A stretch of 60,000 nucleotides of DNA from Hydractinia symbiolongicarpus (taxonomy: Eukaryota; Cnidaria; Hydrozoa; Anthoathecata; Hydractiniidae). Made by a program: the position numbers and the translations under genes. Position 1 is the stretch's first letter, and each line of letters starts with the position of its first letter. This document shows, piece after piece, positions 33,467 through 43,882 of the stretch. Under the pieces are notes generated by a model that worked only from the letters and a program-made list of their open reading frames with translations, made no database searches and was not told the DNA's origin. The DNA lies in NCBI RefSeq assembly GCF_029227915.1, contig NC_079883.1, positions 6,326,001-6,386,000 on the forward strand. The letters run 5' to 3'.

Positions 33467-34199
33467 ATTCTTCTACTTTGCATATTTAGCTTACTACACG
33501 ATTATTATTATTATTGTTACTTTTTATATTAGTCATTATTTACGTTAAAGTTAGTTCAATAACCCCCTGATGGAACATAAAGGAAGTATGGAAAAGACGA
33601 TCAGTGACGTGTCAAAGTGCGGTCTAAGATTACGTGACACCAAATCCATGCAGATAACCAATTATTTTTTGTTATTTTATTGATTAGTACTACATTCTAG
33701 CTGGAACTAACGTCCTTGTGCTGAACTAGCAAATTTGATGATACAAAAGAGATACTTCGTATCTTCTTTTCTTAACAATTATCCTTATTACATTTACATG
33801 CAGCATGTTTTTATTGTAAAATGTTTAAAAAAGGTTTTTTTTCGAACAGACTGACGCGAATTCTGACTGAGAGTAGGTTTTTTTTAAACCATAACGCATA
33901 ATGCTTAAAAGTAGGTTAAAGCGCAAAAGTTTACATTTGTTTATACGCTGAAACAAGATGCAATCTTGATTTAAAACCGGTCAGGAACTGTTTTATCACC
34001 TGACTGCATCTTATTTGAAAAATAACTTTTGTGTAAACAAATAATTTAAATTCATTTCTTATGTTTTTTTTTCCAAATCACGAAAAAAAACTTGCAATTC
34101 AAGATTTTACCAATTTTTAAGCGTCGATTTCGACGTGGTGAACTTTTATTTTTTGGATTATTTAGGTTATCAAGTATGCATATTTTACATATTAGAATA
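33467..34199. other. Intergenic, no gene recognised
   Basis: AT-rich with an ATTATTATT run after the SINE-like block. An imperfect long palindrome around 33920-34050 (GTTTACATTTGTT ... AACAAATAATTT) may be an old inverted element. Confidence 0.35.
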
Positions 34200-34616
34200 A
34201 GGGGCTGTTCATATGGTCAATATTTACTCGGGAACCTGGTAAATGCTTCAGCATGATATCAAGTCGAGATCTCGGGTTGTTAGCAAAAATTTAGTTAGGT
34301 TCATATGAGAAAAAATATTTACCCGCCTAGCGAGATCTCAGGTGCGTATGATCGAGACCTCGGTAAGCGAGTAATGCATTTTCCCATATGTACAGAAGTT
34401 TCCTCTAGGCCAGATAAATTTATGTCGATTCGGCATGATTTTCAAAAATAAACAATAGATTCTTATCACAATAAACAATAGAAACTTATCACATGGTATT
34501 TTCTCACCCGAGGAAAAGTTTCCTCCCCCATGCCATATGAACAGAAATTAAAAATTACATCATGCTGATATATTTCCCCGCTAACCGAGGAAATATTTCC
34601 CATATGAACAGCCCCT
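34200..34616. mobile_element. MITE with AGGGGCTGTTCATATGG terminal inverted repeats
   Basis: The left end GGGGCTGTTCATATGG and right end CCATATGAACAGCCCC are perfect inverted repeats enclosing about 415 bp of non-coding sequence. A shorter relative with the same right end is at 56058-56121. The superfamily is not clear. Confidence 0.78.
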
Positions 34617-34689
34617 GAGTATAAATGTTTCAAGCGGTCTCACACAAACCTCTCTCGCAAATTCGGCTAAGGCATCGTACACTTTTATA

Positions 34690-35289
34690 CAGTAGTCTTT
34701 CTAATTAGCTGACACGATTGGTGCAAAAAAATGTCTGCTAATTAGTTTCTGCCTTTTGGAAAATTAAGATTTTTTGGTTGATTTCCGCTAAATCGGGTAT
34801 ATTTATATGTCTTTTTCCAGATTTTTTGAGTTACAAAATTGTTCCAGACGAGGAGAAATAGCAATAGTATGAGAAAACAAGTGGAGCGTTGACTTGAAAT
34901 TCTAGTTCAGTGTCATGTTTAGGATTGTTGGTAAAAAACTAGAAAATCCAGAAAAAAAAACAACAGAAAAAGATAAAATGTTACTTTTTCTAAATGTTTA
35001 AAATAGCAACAAAAATAAAAATCCTATTCGAAAACGTTGTTTTTTTTCGTTTGATATTTCTCAACGAAAAACATCTCAAGGAGCAGTTGCATCATATTCT
35101 AGAATATGATACAACTGTTCTTAAAACCAGTTCGTGTTTAAAATACGTTGTACTGTTCTTGATTGTTTGTCCGCTTTTTGGAGAGTCTACTATGGGGGCT
35201 TTGACTAGAATTCTGCCACTGCTATGAAATCTTCTCTGTTAATCAGAGGTGTCCGTCTTTTGAAGCGTCCGTTAATTAGAAAGGCTGCT
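34690..35289. mobile_element. pogo/Tigger-like MITE, about 600 bp
   Basis: The left end CAGTAGTCTTTCTAATTAGC has an inverted partner at the right end (CTAATTAGAAAGGCTGCT on the plus strand, nearly matching). TA flanks both ends. The contained open frame has no recognisable domain. Confidence 0.68.
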
Positions 35290-36531
35290 TATTGCCCTTG
35301 ATCCACAATTGATGTAACTTTCTACTTTGTTTATGCTTTTCTATTTGACGTCATGACTACGATATAACTGTCAAAAAGTGAATTAAAAGATGTCGATCAC
35401 GGGTTTAAATGAGAAGGTTATCGTGTATCTTCACCTCCTCTCCCCCAAAAAACGCTTGTTAACTTTTTGATAAATTATATCTAAGAAGAGTACTTTTACA
35501 ATCTATGTTATAACATTCGTGGCACGTCTGCCTGTCCTTGGCCAAAATGGTAGCAGCGAGTAATGGTCGTATTTCCGGGAACTTTTGTACAGGCTACTTA
35601 CTTGTCCATCAACCATAGCTTGCTTCGTCGGATTTTGCCGCCATAACAGCAGTGCCTACTTCTTCTTTGAATCTTTTACAATATCCACACAATTTCACAT
35701 TAGATTGCTCTTTTGTGGACCATTATCTCAGTTTATTGAAGTATTTGAGTCAGATGGGTATTACTTTTAAAAATACCACGTACACCATTACACTATAGAC
35801 ATTAGTGCGACCACCTTAGCAAAGTAGATGCACAAAAACGAATCCGCTATCATGCGGAATCTGTTTTTAATTTCCGCAAGAAATATTCTCTAGCTATGAT
35901 TGTGCAAAAACGGTACAAACGCTGCAATGCGATATTTTGTACAAACCTGTGGTGATCAACGCAAAGGCTGTTGGCAAACGACAAGAGGAACGAAGAATTT
36001 GATATTAAAGGAACTTTTCTGGAGCTAATCAGCCTTGGTTGTTTTTGAAAAATAAAGCATATTTTCCCGCTTTTTCGCCCAAAGATACTGTGCGCAATTT
36101 TTATTATTATATGTTGCCCGCTAATACAGTGCTTTTAAAATTAGTTGAAAAATAAGATAAAAGAAACATATTATATTTAATTTTAAAATCGTAGGACAGT
36201 ATTCATTCGTTACAACTTAAAAGAATTGAAAATACAACATTATCTAAAAAATTAAAAGAAACCAGAAGAAAGTTTTATCTAAAAATCCAACGGGTATGAC
36301 TGCACAAAAAAGATGTTAGAAAACTCATGTAACAACTAAATTATATAGAAAAATATGATAAGCTTCAACATAATTTTGTCAATTATAGTATATCGCATAG
36401 CCTGGAAGGCTAAGGGGTCCAGTTTGTTTTATTTTAGTGGCCAAGGAATTCAAAGTTTCGCACCCACTAAGAAAAATTCAGAGTGAGTAAGGTTGAGTTT
36501 CATTTTAGAATTTTAAATAATAGTCACAAAG
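35290..36531. other. Intergenic, no gene recognised
   Basis: About 1.2 kb without a recognised gene or repeat. Confidence 0.35.
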
Positions 36532-36801
36532 TTACTGAGTTGTTGCTTCTGGCACTTTGTCCAAAATCCACACTAATTGTGGAAATCTCTGTTGGAACTC
36601 CAAATCTTCCACCAAAGCTTGATAAAGCAGCTTGATACTTCCTACCAAATTCCTCTGAAAACTGAGAAACAACTTGGGATATCTTTGCTCTAAGTAAAAA
36701 GCTTCACACCAAGAGCCTTTGACAAAATATCTAAGATTGGTGTATTGAGGGTCCAATTCTTCTTTCATATCATTGTTAAATTTACACGTCTTGGCAATTA
36801 G
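36532..36801 (-). CDS. Unidentified open frame, possible terminal exon
   Basis: A minus-strand frame of 89 codons plus TAA starts right after an acceptor-like GCTAATTTAG; an internal ATG at 36768 would give 78 residues. The peptide looks protein-like: mixed composition and amphipathic stretches (YFVKGSWCEAFYLEQRYPK, then VGSIKLLYQALVEDLEFQQ and FPQLVWILDKVPEATTQ). I recognise no family. It could be the last exon of a gene whose upstream exons I did not find, a short single-exon gene, or a relic of a mobile element. Confidence 0.35.
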   Translation of the reverse strand, partial: LIAKTCKFNNDMKEELDPQYTNLRYFVKGSWCEAFYLEQRYPKLFLSFQRNLVGSIKLLYQALVEDLEFQQRFPQLVWILDKVPEATTQ

Positions 36802-37584
36802 CTAAATTAGCAAGTACATTAAAAATTATTTTGCTGAAGCATAATGGTTGACCTGGGTAGGGTTAAGAAATAAACATTTATGGATGGAAAGTAACGAAAT
36901 TAAGATTTTATGCTATGCTTCCTGGCTATAGCACTTGGGTTTTAGCAGTTGTCTTATTTAGACGGGAGCATTGGCCGTTACTCGAAACTACCCCTTAAAT
37001 TTCTATGAAATCGTTATAATTGAGACAAAAGAATTTTCCTCACCACATAAACTCACAACACAAATTTTTTTCTATCAAGGTATTTCCAAATTACGTCGGA
37101 TTTTATACAAAAATTGGGACAAATCGTATTTTTGGCAAATTATTGTTACTTTTCATGCGGATTGTGGGAGTTAAAACAGGAACATATTTTTCATTTTGCC
37201 ATCAGAAACATTAAAGAAGAGGAAAACTTCAATGCGGCATGGATGCTGAATAAAAGTTTTTGATTAGTGTTGATTTAAAAGACCAGACTGACTGACTTGG
37301 GTGCTGCTCCATGAAATATTCCCCTTATAAATCAATTTCGTTTAATTCAATTTTGGAAAGCCTATCAAAAGAGAGTGCTGTTCATAATATGTTCGAAAAA
37401 CAACGGACCGAATGAGGTTAAAAAAAGTGAAAAATTGTTGGCATAATCTTTACTTGAGCTCATACAATTGTTTTTTTTATCTCGACATTGTGTGATAAAT
37501 TACTCAAAAAGGAATGGATACCAAAATCATACATACCGCACGTAGCCTGAGCACGAGATATCTATATCTTTTCAGAATTCTCCT
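36802..37584. other. Intergenic, no gene recognised
   Basis: Two overlapping plus-strand open frames at 36971-37214 lack any supporting feature. Confidence 0.35.
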
Positions 37585-37798
37585 CAATTCATTTCTTTTC
37601 TTTATCGCAGCTGCACTTGGAGGCTGTAGATAAACAGAAAAATTATCACGATTTTGTGGGATAATATAGTGAGCATAAGGCAACTTGCAAGCTGATGAAT
37701 CATGTGCTACAAAGGAAGTAAACCGATAGTATCGGGTCGATCGCAATCGGTAGAGCAACCGCCCTGCAAGTGAGGGGTCGTGGGTTCAAGTCACATGC
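37585..37798 (+). repeat. tRNA-derived SINE-like element
   Basis: The upstream block (CTTTATCGCAGCTGCACTTG) matches 29735-29860. The tRNA-like part has ATCGGTAGAGCAACCGCCCT (A-box/D-arm like) and GTGGGTTCAAGTC (B box). An anticodon-arm-like GCCCTGCAAGTGAGGGG sits between them. Downstream is ATTATTTTATTATCACTATT. Pol III promoter boxes with a non-tRNA body are typical of SINEs. Confidence 0.55.
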
Positions 37799-37941
37799 CA
37801 ACCCTCTTCTTGGGATACTTTGCTGATTTCATTATTTTATTATCACTATTAGTATCCGTTGTTAAGTTTTTATTATTCTATTAACTAGTCGAAAAATCCA
37901 CTTAGGCAGGGGAACAATGAAAAAGAGAACCATCACTTGAA

Positions 37942-38262
37942 TTTTGATGACATCTGCAAGGACCTGTCAATACACAAAAAATATTTTTTCGGAAGTTTAT
38001 TTACCTGTTGCCTCTATTGTGTAGAGCTTGAAACTCTGATCAAAATAATGTATAGAATCATGTGCTTTTGATGAACACAGTTAAGGAGATATAAAGGTTT
38101 AAAAATTTTGCTGACGTCAGCAAGGACTGACCAAAATACGAAAATTAATTTTTTAGAAATTTGTATACCCGTTGCCTTTAACGTAATAGATTTTCAAACG
38201 CTGATCAAGAAAATGTATAGAATCATGCATCTTTGACAAACGATTGCAGAGATATTGGAGTT
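37942..38262. repeat. Diverged two-unit tandem repeat of about 164 bp
   Basis: Two units share TTTTGATGACATCTGCAAGG versus TTTTGCTGACGTCAGCAAGG, a TTGCCT block, and AATGTATAGAATCATG followed by GAGATAT. A weak third start (TTTTGGATGATGCC) occurs near 38269. Confidence 0.65.
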
Positions 38263-39228
38263 TATAGGGTTTTGGATGATGCCATCAACCATTCCGAAAC
38301 GGATTCGGAAACTCAGGTTATGTAACGTACCCAAATTGGTCTCGGGTGTTTTTCGGCTATATCAAAGGGAAATAAACACATCCACTTTGCCTGTCACAGA
38401 CAGACGGATACACTCTCTGTATTGTTGCGCCCCGCCGAAGGGGTGCACATTTAGTTGATATATATTGTGTGTGTTGTGTATGGCAGAAAATATTTTTCCG
38501 CTCTCTACTTCGCGGGGGACTTCTGCTCGATCTTCCAACCCGGCTCTGATATAACACAACCTATGTGTTTGGTACCACCAAGACAAAAAAACACTCATTG
38601 AGCAAATCTTTTTTGTCTCGGTGTCCTTGTTGTCTCTAAAGATTTGAATGCGATAAAAAATGTTAATCAAGATTCTTTTGGTATGGTAGTATGGAGCTTT
38701 GTAATACGAGGCTTCGTTTGCCTCGTTTAATGTGCTTAAATGTCGGTGCAGCCCACGTGAATTTATCTTCAAGAATAGATTTGTTTTTGTATGAACCACG
38801 TTGTTGGTAAACCTATTAACGGTAAATAACTGGAAGGATTACTTATGTTTTATATGAAATTAAACTTAGGACGATTCCTGGCGTTGATCCAAAGGCCGAA
38901 ATTTTGGGATGCATCGAAATTTATAACTGGGACGTTTACTTGTGCCGATGATACATTTTTTGAACTTTTTATTAATGCTGTATGTCAATACTTGCCTTCT
39001 TGTGAAGAAGGATGTTACATGTTAAGGTTGTTATCTGATATTAAGGTACATTACTATGTCAATTATCTCTAAACATTTCGTGTATATACGGCCATGACTA
39101 AAACTGCTTACATTTTGTTGGTCTTGCCTTCCTGATCTGGCTTGTCGTAGTAGCTTTACTGATGTAGATAGGGAGCTAAATACTATTTTTAAGACATTCT
39201 GTACCACGTGATGTCCTCATCCTAGTTG
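38263..39228. other. Intergenic, no gene recognised
   Basis: Overlapping frames occur at 38357-38799 (minus) and 38845-39072 (plus). None has a signal peptide, recognised motif or splice support. Confidence 0.35.
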
Positions 39229-39654
39229 ATCATTCTACTTTTCATTCCCATCTACTTTATTGTTCTAAAATCTGGGGTCAACCTAGTGCTTCTGCACAAC
39301 GGATGTTTACACTTTAAATTAGGCTATTCTTTTGTCAATAGATACACATCTGCTATTATTCTCTATGCACATCTTAATATACTTAAATTTTCTGATACTG
39401 TACATATGAATAATGCTCGTCTTCTACTCAAGTTGTATCAAAAAATACTTCCTGAACCTATTTGCTCTACATATGTTATTGACTTCACTCACCCCCGCAC
39501 CACACGAGCACAACCTAATGGTCTTATAAAAAATACCTTCTCACGCACTAATCTATTTGGTACTAACTCAATTCGTCATCAAGCTATTATATCATGGAAC
39601 TCCCTTCATCTTGTATACTCAAAAGGTTTGAATTTTATTTTCTACAAAGTTTGA
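39229..39654 (+). pseudogene. 3' fragment of a LINE reverse transcriptase ORF
   Basis: One frame near 39229-39300 reads HSHLLYCSKIWGQPSASAQR, followed after a frameshift by LNILKFSDTVHMNNARLLLK and LYQKILPE, then FSRTNLFGTNSIRHQAIISW ending in NSL. These are typical of the region after the polymerase domain of CR1/jockey-type non-LTR retrotransposon proteins (HLxYCxxIWG, then RTN..IR.....WNSL). The frame change near 39300 and the missing polymerase core show a dead 5'-truncated copy, as is usual for LINEs. Confidence 0.72.
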
Positions 39655-39915
39655 GTTAAAAGCAAAGTGAGTACTTATATTGAATAAATTATGGATATTC
39701 AATATATGTATTAAATTTTTCCGTCATTTTCAGTTTTATTTAGATGTCTAACATGTTGTAAGTTGTTGTTTTTGTGCTCAGTAATCATAAACGTTTCCAC
39801 TGCCATTTCCTCTTCTTCGTGTAAGTCACTAAAGTTGAAAACCAACAGCCGTTTGCTGGCCCTTTTAAAGATTATATGGCATGGCGACCAAAGATTTTTA
39901 ATTTAAGGATTTGTA

Positions 39916-40339
39916 CAGTAGACTCTTTATAACTCCAAACTCACGGGGGGGGGGGGGGGGGGAGGGGGGTTCGTTTGAGTGTTAGATTAATACAGCTCTT
40001 GTGTTTTTGCATATGTATGGCTATTTAGCAAGGTTCTTTAATGGCTTCTCACTGCTTTTGGCTTTCCAGCATCAGCTGTCTGAAACAATTGTTTTAAAAT
40101 GCCTCCGCCACATAGCGTAATGTCAAACCAAAGATAGACAGTATTTACAAAAAATTCACAAACCAGTTGTGCTGTTCAATTGGCATTAGAATCTTTTTAA
40201 ATTCAAAAAACATGTCTTAATGTTCGAGTTAACAAGAGAAAATACTCTCAAAAATAATTGTTAGAGTTAATGAACCGTGCCGAAAATCTTAAAAGTAGAG
40301 GTTCGAGTAATAGAAGTTTGAGTTATAACTAGTCTACTC
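39916..40339. mobile_element. pogo/Tigger-like MITE with internal poly-G tract
   Basis: The left end CAGTAGACTCTTTATAACTC has an inverted partner at the right end (GAGTTATAACTAGTCTACTC on the plus strand). TA precedes the left end. A run of G about 18 long lies at 39944-39961. It sits just 3' of exon 4 of the secreted-protein gene on the minus strand. Confidence 0.68.
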
Positions 40340-40405
40340 CATTATAACAGAAATAACGACCTCGTGCAGAAATAGCAAATTTTTATTTTTGTAAACATTC
40401 AATAC

Positions 40406-42764
40406 CTGATATCCTGTTTTATCTGTCATCTCATGACCAAGAAATTTCAAGAATTCGTTTAGGAGTAGAGAGTAATCTGCAAGCATCTTTTGAAGCTAAG
40501 GCGAAACAAGAAAAGTTCATGAATAAGCACTTGTTTCGACACAAAATCAAACATAAAATGTTTCTTCAATTTGAAATTAAGATTAGTCAAGAAATATTCA
40601 GCCTGACTTACTTTCCCCATTCGGTTAAATTTAATGATGTTTTTAACTGTAAACTTGCATACATTTAAAAGGTATCTGGCACTCTTCGGTATCTCTGGTA
40701 GTTGTTTCTTAAAATATATAAATGTATGTGTGAGTAGCTGAATACTAGTCGTTACAATATAAGGAAATTCATAATAATTAACCCAACAGTGCTTACAAGT
40801 ACCCTCTTTGTTTCATAGATACACAACAGGTAGTATAATATCGACTAAAATCGATCCGCAGAAAAATCCAGCGATTTGCTTCAGCGTAAATTAATGAATT
40901 TCGGTCTAAGATAAATCCGCGTTTAGCTATTTTGAACACGCAGACATAATGCGATTATTGCCTTAAAGATCCCTAATATGCGAGGTAAAGTCGGTCAGAG
41001 ACAGAGATCCGATAAGCTATATTACTAGTTAATTCACGTTATTAAGAACGACTGACGCAAATACATTATAATCGCGATAACTTAAACTGTAAACGACAAA
41101 TGTAAAATGTAATCCGAGATCCATTTTAGAGTAGTAAACATTAAACCTTCTTAGATTGCCGGCGTCAGCAAAAGTTCGGTTAAAATATATACGAACTTGC
41201 TTCCTCCAAGAACTGCAAAGCAAAGTTAGAATGTCACGGTGCAACACACACAAATACTATAATTTTGTATATGACTGTCTCGAAATATAAGTAAAATTAT
41301 TATTCATTTTTTGACAACATCCGAGTTATCAAATGCTTCGGTAACTCAAGCATTCGATGACTCGAATTATAACCATACAGCGTCTACAGCTCCAAGTTGT
41401 CGGAAGTATATTTTATTTAGGTCAAAACATAATTACCACCATCTTTCGAAAACTGTCGGCCTTAGCTTCAAAGTTCTCTTTCTTCATTTCTGCTACAGTG
41501 ATTTTTATTTTCTCTTGAACTTGGGCTGTCATTTTGATATCACAGTAGCCATTTTTCTCTCCATCTAAATGTAATGAGAAAAAAAAATTAGCAAAGTATT
41601 TGCTTATTTTCTTATTTATTAAAGTATAATACTTTTCTTCAAATGTCAGAACAGCTTTAAAAATAGATATTTTCTTATACACCCAAAACTAAGTCATGTA
41701 CCTTTTGTGATATTTTATGTTCGGAGGGTTCACCTAAAAATCAAACTATTTCGCATGGGCCATTTTTTTAAACCTTATTTCTTCCTCTCATCGCTAAATA
41801 AAAAACTGAATAGTATTTCCGGATTCATTATTGGTGTTTACGTTTTTGAAAGTCCACCACTTTGAACTAAGAAAAACAAATCGTTCTAAGGTTAATTATT
41901 CTTCAACAGTAGCTGATACGAAAATTCTAGGGCAAACATGACGTCAATGCAGAAAAACTAAAATTTTATCGGCAGAATATGTCGACTTCAAAACTGCAAT
42001 ATAAAAATCAGTTCCACCTACATTATACGAGGCGCGTCTACCACAAGAAACTGAAAAAATTTGGCACTCTGCTTTGAGGTTTCTTTCATTGCGTAGTTTC
42101 GAGAGTTAAGCAGAAACATTGATTATAATGCAGGAAAAAACCTTAAGAATGACCACAATAGTGGCAATAGTTGTGTTGCTGTTTTCTGTAGTTAACTGAG
42201 AAAAATTCCGCAAAAAAAGAATCTTACTTTATCATAAATATCACTTGATACGTCTTTAGATGAATTTAGTGAATGAAAAAACAAGTCATAGACAGTTATA
42301 AAAATTGGCTGTATTTTTAAATAAAACCCCTAAATTTAAAGTCAAATTGTCTTCTAATACAAAATGTAAATAGGGCTGTGGTCTGCATAGCACATAAAAT
42401 GATACCTGTTCCGTTTGTCAAAATAATAATAAAAAGAAAGGTTGGCCCTAGCTCTGAGGTGTTTTTATATTTTTGGTACTTTTACTTAACTAAAATTAAC
42501 CACATCTTTCGTAATTTTTGCCTTATTTCTCCATATTGTGTTGTTGCGAGTTTTACAGCGAATAATTTTGTGTTCTTTCAGGAAACAGAGATCAGTAAAA
42601 CTTTGATGCTGTTCTCATTCTTTTCTTATAAAGCCACACCTTCTTAATGTTCCTACAAATATGTTTGTATAAAAAAGGTCTTCAAAATGTCAATACTTAC
42701 TACAAAATTGTGCCAAAGAAAGAAAACCAAACAAAATTAAAACTTTGTGTGCTTTAAATTCCAT
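40406..42764 (-). CDS. Multi-exon secreted helical protein, family unknown
   Basis: Minus-strand exons are 42701-42764, 41437-41564, 40612-40707 and 40406-40495. Each has GT/AG borders (GTAAGT donors after exons 1 and 3), and phases agree. Exon 1 encodes a signal peptide (MEFKAHKVLILFGFLSLAQF). Exons 2-4 encode about 104 residues with helix-like amphipathic patterns: VQEKIKITVAEMKKENFEAK, SARYLLNVCKFTVKNIIKF and LLLNEFLKFLGHE. Mature cysteines are few (GYCD, NVCK). A fifth exon of 14 codons at 40038-40079, acceptor TTGTTTCAG, would end the frame but lies inside a MITE; reading through the exon 4 donor would instead add about 26 residues. Short helical exons split mainly by phase 0 introns resemble helical cytokine or hormone genes, but there is no sequence match I can claim. 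Confidence 0.62.
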
Positions 42765-42874
42765 CTTTAATTGTTGCACCAATTGGTTATGATCGTAGTA
42801 TTTAATGTGAGTACATGAATCAAAAAGCATTCTTCCCTTTTGCTAAGGATCAGTTAATTCGTAAACAAACTGTT

Positions 42875-43882
42875 AACAAGAAGCCCTGGGGGCTCTAAGA
42901 ATTTCCGCGCGCTACCAAAATATTTGATGAAAACCTGCTAATTCGTTGTGTTATTGTGCCAAACATTCGAAGGGGTTTGGTGCATGAACCTCTGAAGATA
43001 AAGCACACCAGTGACATTATATCTTACAACAAACGCAAACAAAACGATTCATGGTTGAAAGTCTTGCGATTGAAACGTTTATGGTCTTAAACGGCATTAG
43101 TTGACAAAAAATCAAAATTTTGATGTGACCATCATTTTCAGCATACTTTTTTTATTAACTGTGTCAATTTTTGTCGAAAATAAAGCAGTTTTAATTTTTG
43201 GATAAATTTTGGCCTGAAATGACATTTAGGTGACAAAAAATCAAACTTTTGTACCATAATCATTTTCAGCATACTTAATTTGTTAACTGTGCCAGATTTA
43301 GCCGAAAATGAAGTGGTTTTAATTTTTGGACCAATTTTGGCCTATAATGGCATTTAGGTGACAAAAATCAAAATTTTGATGTCACCATTATGTTCAGCAT
43401 ACTTTTTTTGTTAACTTTGCCAATTTTTGTTGAAAATGAAGTAGTTTTAATTTTTGGACCAATTTTGGCCTAAAATGACATTTAAGGTGGCAAAAAACCA
43501 AAATTTTGATGTCACCATCATGTTCAGCATACTTTATTTGTTAACTGTGCCAAATTTTGTTCAAAATAAAGTAGTTCTAATTTTTGGACCAATTTTGGCC
43601 TAAAATGACATTTAGGTGACAAAAAATCAAAATTATTATGTCACCATTATGTTCAGCATACCTTTTTTGTTAACTGTGCCAAATTTGGCGAAAACAAATA
43701 CCAATTTTAGCCTGAAACGTCAATACGAGACTTCCAGTAGTTAAGGAGCTTGGGTACGAAGTTTACATCTGTAACGGAGCAACGTGAAATCCCAGGGTCG
43801 ATTTTTTCTCAAAAAATGCTCCGAAAGAAAAAAACGACGGTTTTAAAGAATTTCCTATGCCTTCGGGCGCGGGAATTCAATA
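42875..43882 (+). mobile_element. Helitron/DINE-like element, copy 2 (5 internal repeats)
   Basis: Same ends as at 1.8 kb: AACAAGAAGCCCTGGGGGCT on the left and CGGGCGCGGGAATTCAAT on the right. Five internal units are marked by TTCAGCATAC at 43137, 43265, 43393, 43523 and 43652, giving periods of 128-130 bp. Compared with copy 1 it has two more units, so copy number varies among insertions. Confidence 0.82.

Noticed and set aside
37735-37798. Functional tRNA gene
   Set aside because: A-box-like and B-box motifs are present, but the acceptor stem does not pair and the block is repeated in diverged form at 33.4 kb; SINE-like is the better reading.
41029-41253. Possible exon with acceptor TTTGCTTTGCAG between exons 2 and 3 of the secreted-protein gene
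   Set aside because: Its open frame needs a phase 2 upstream donor, whereas exon 2 ends in phase 0, and the in-phase reading hits a stop after 10 codons.
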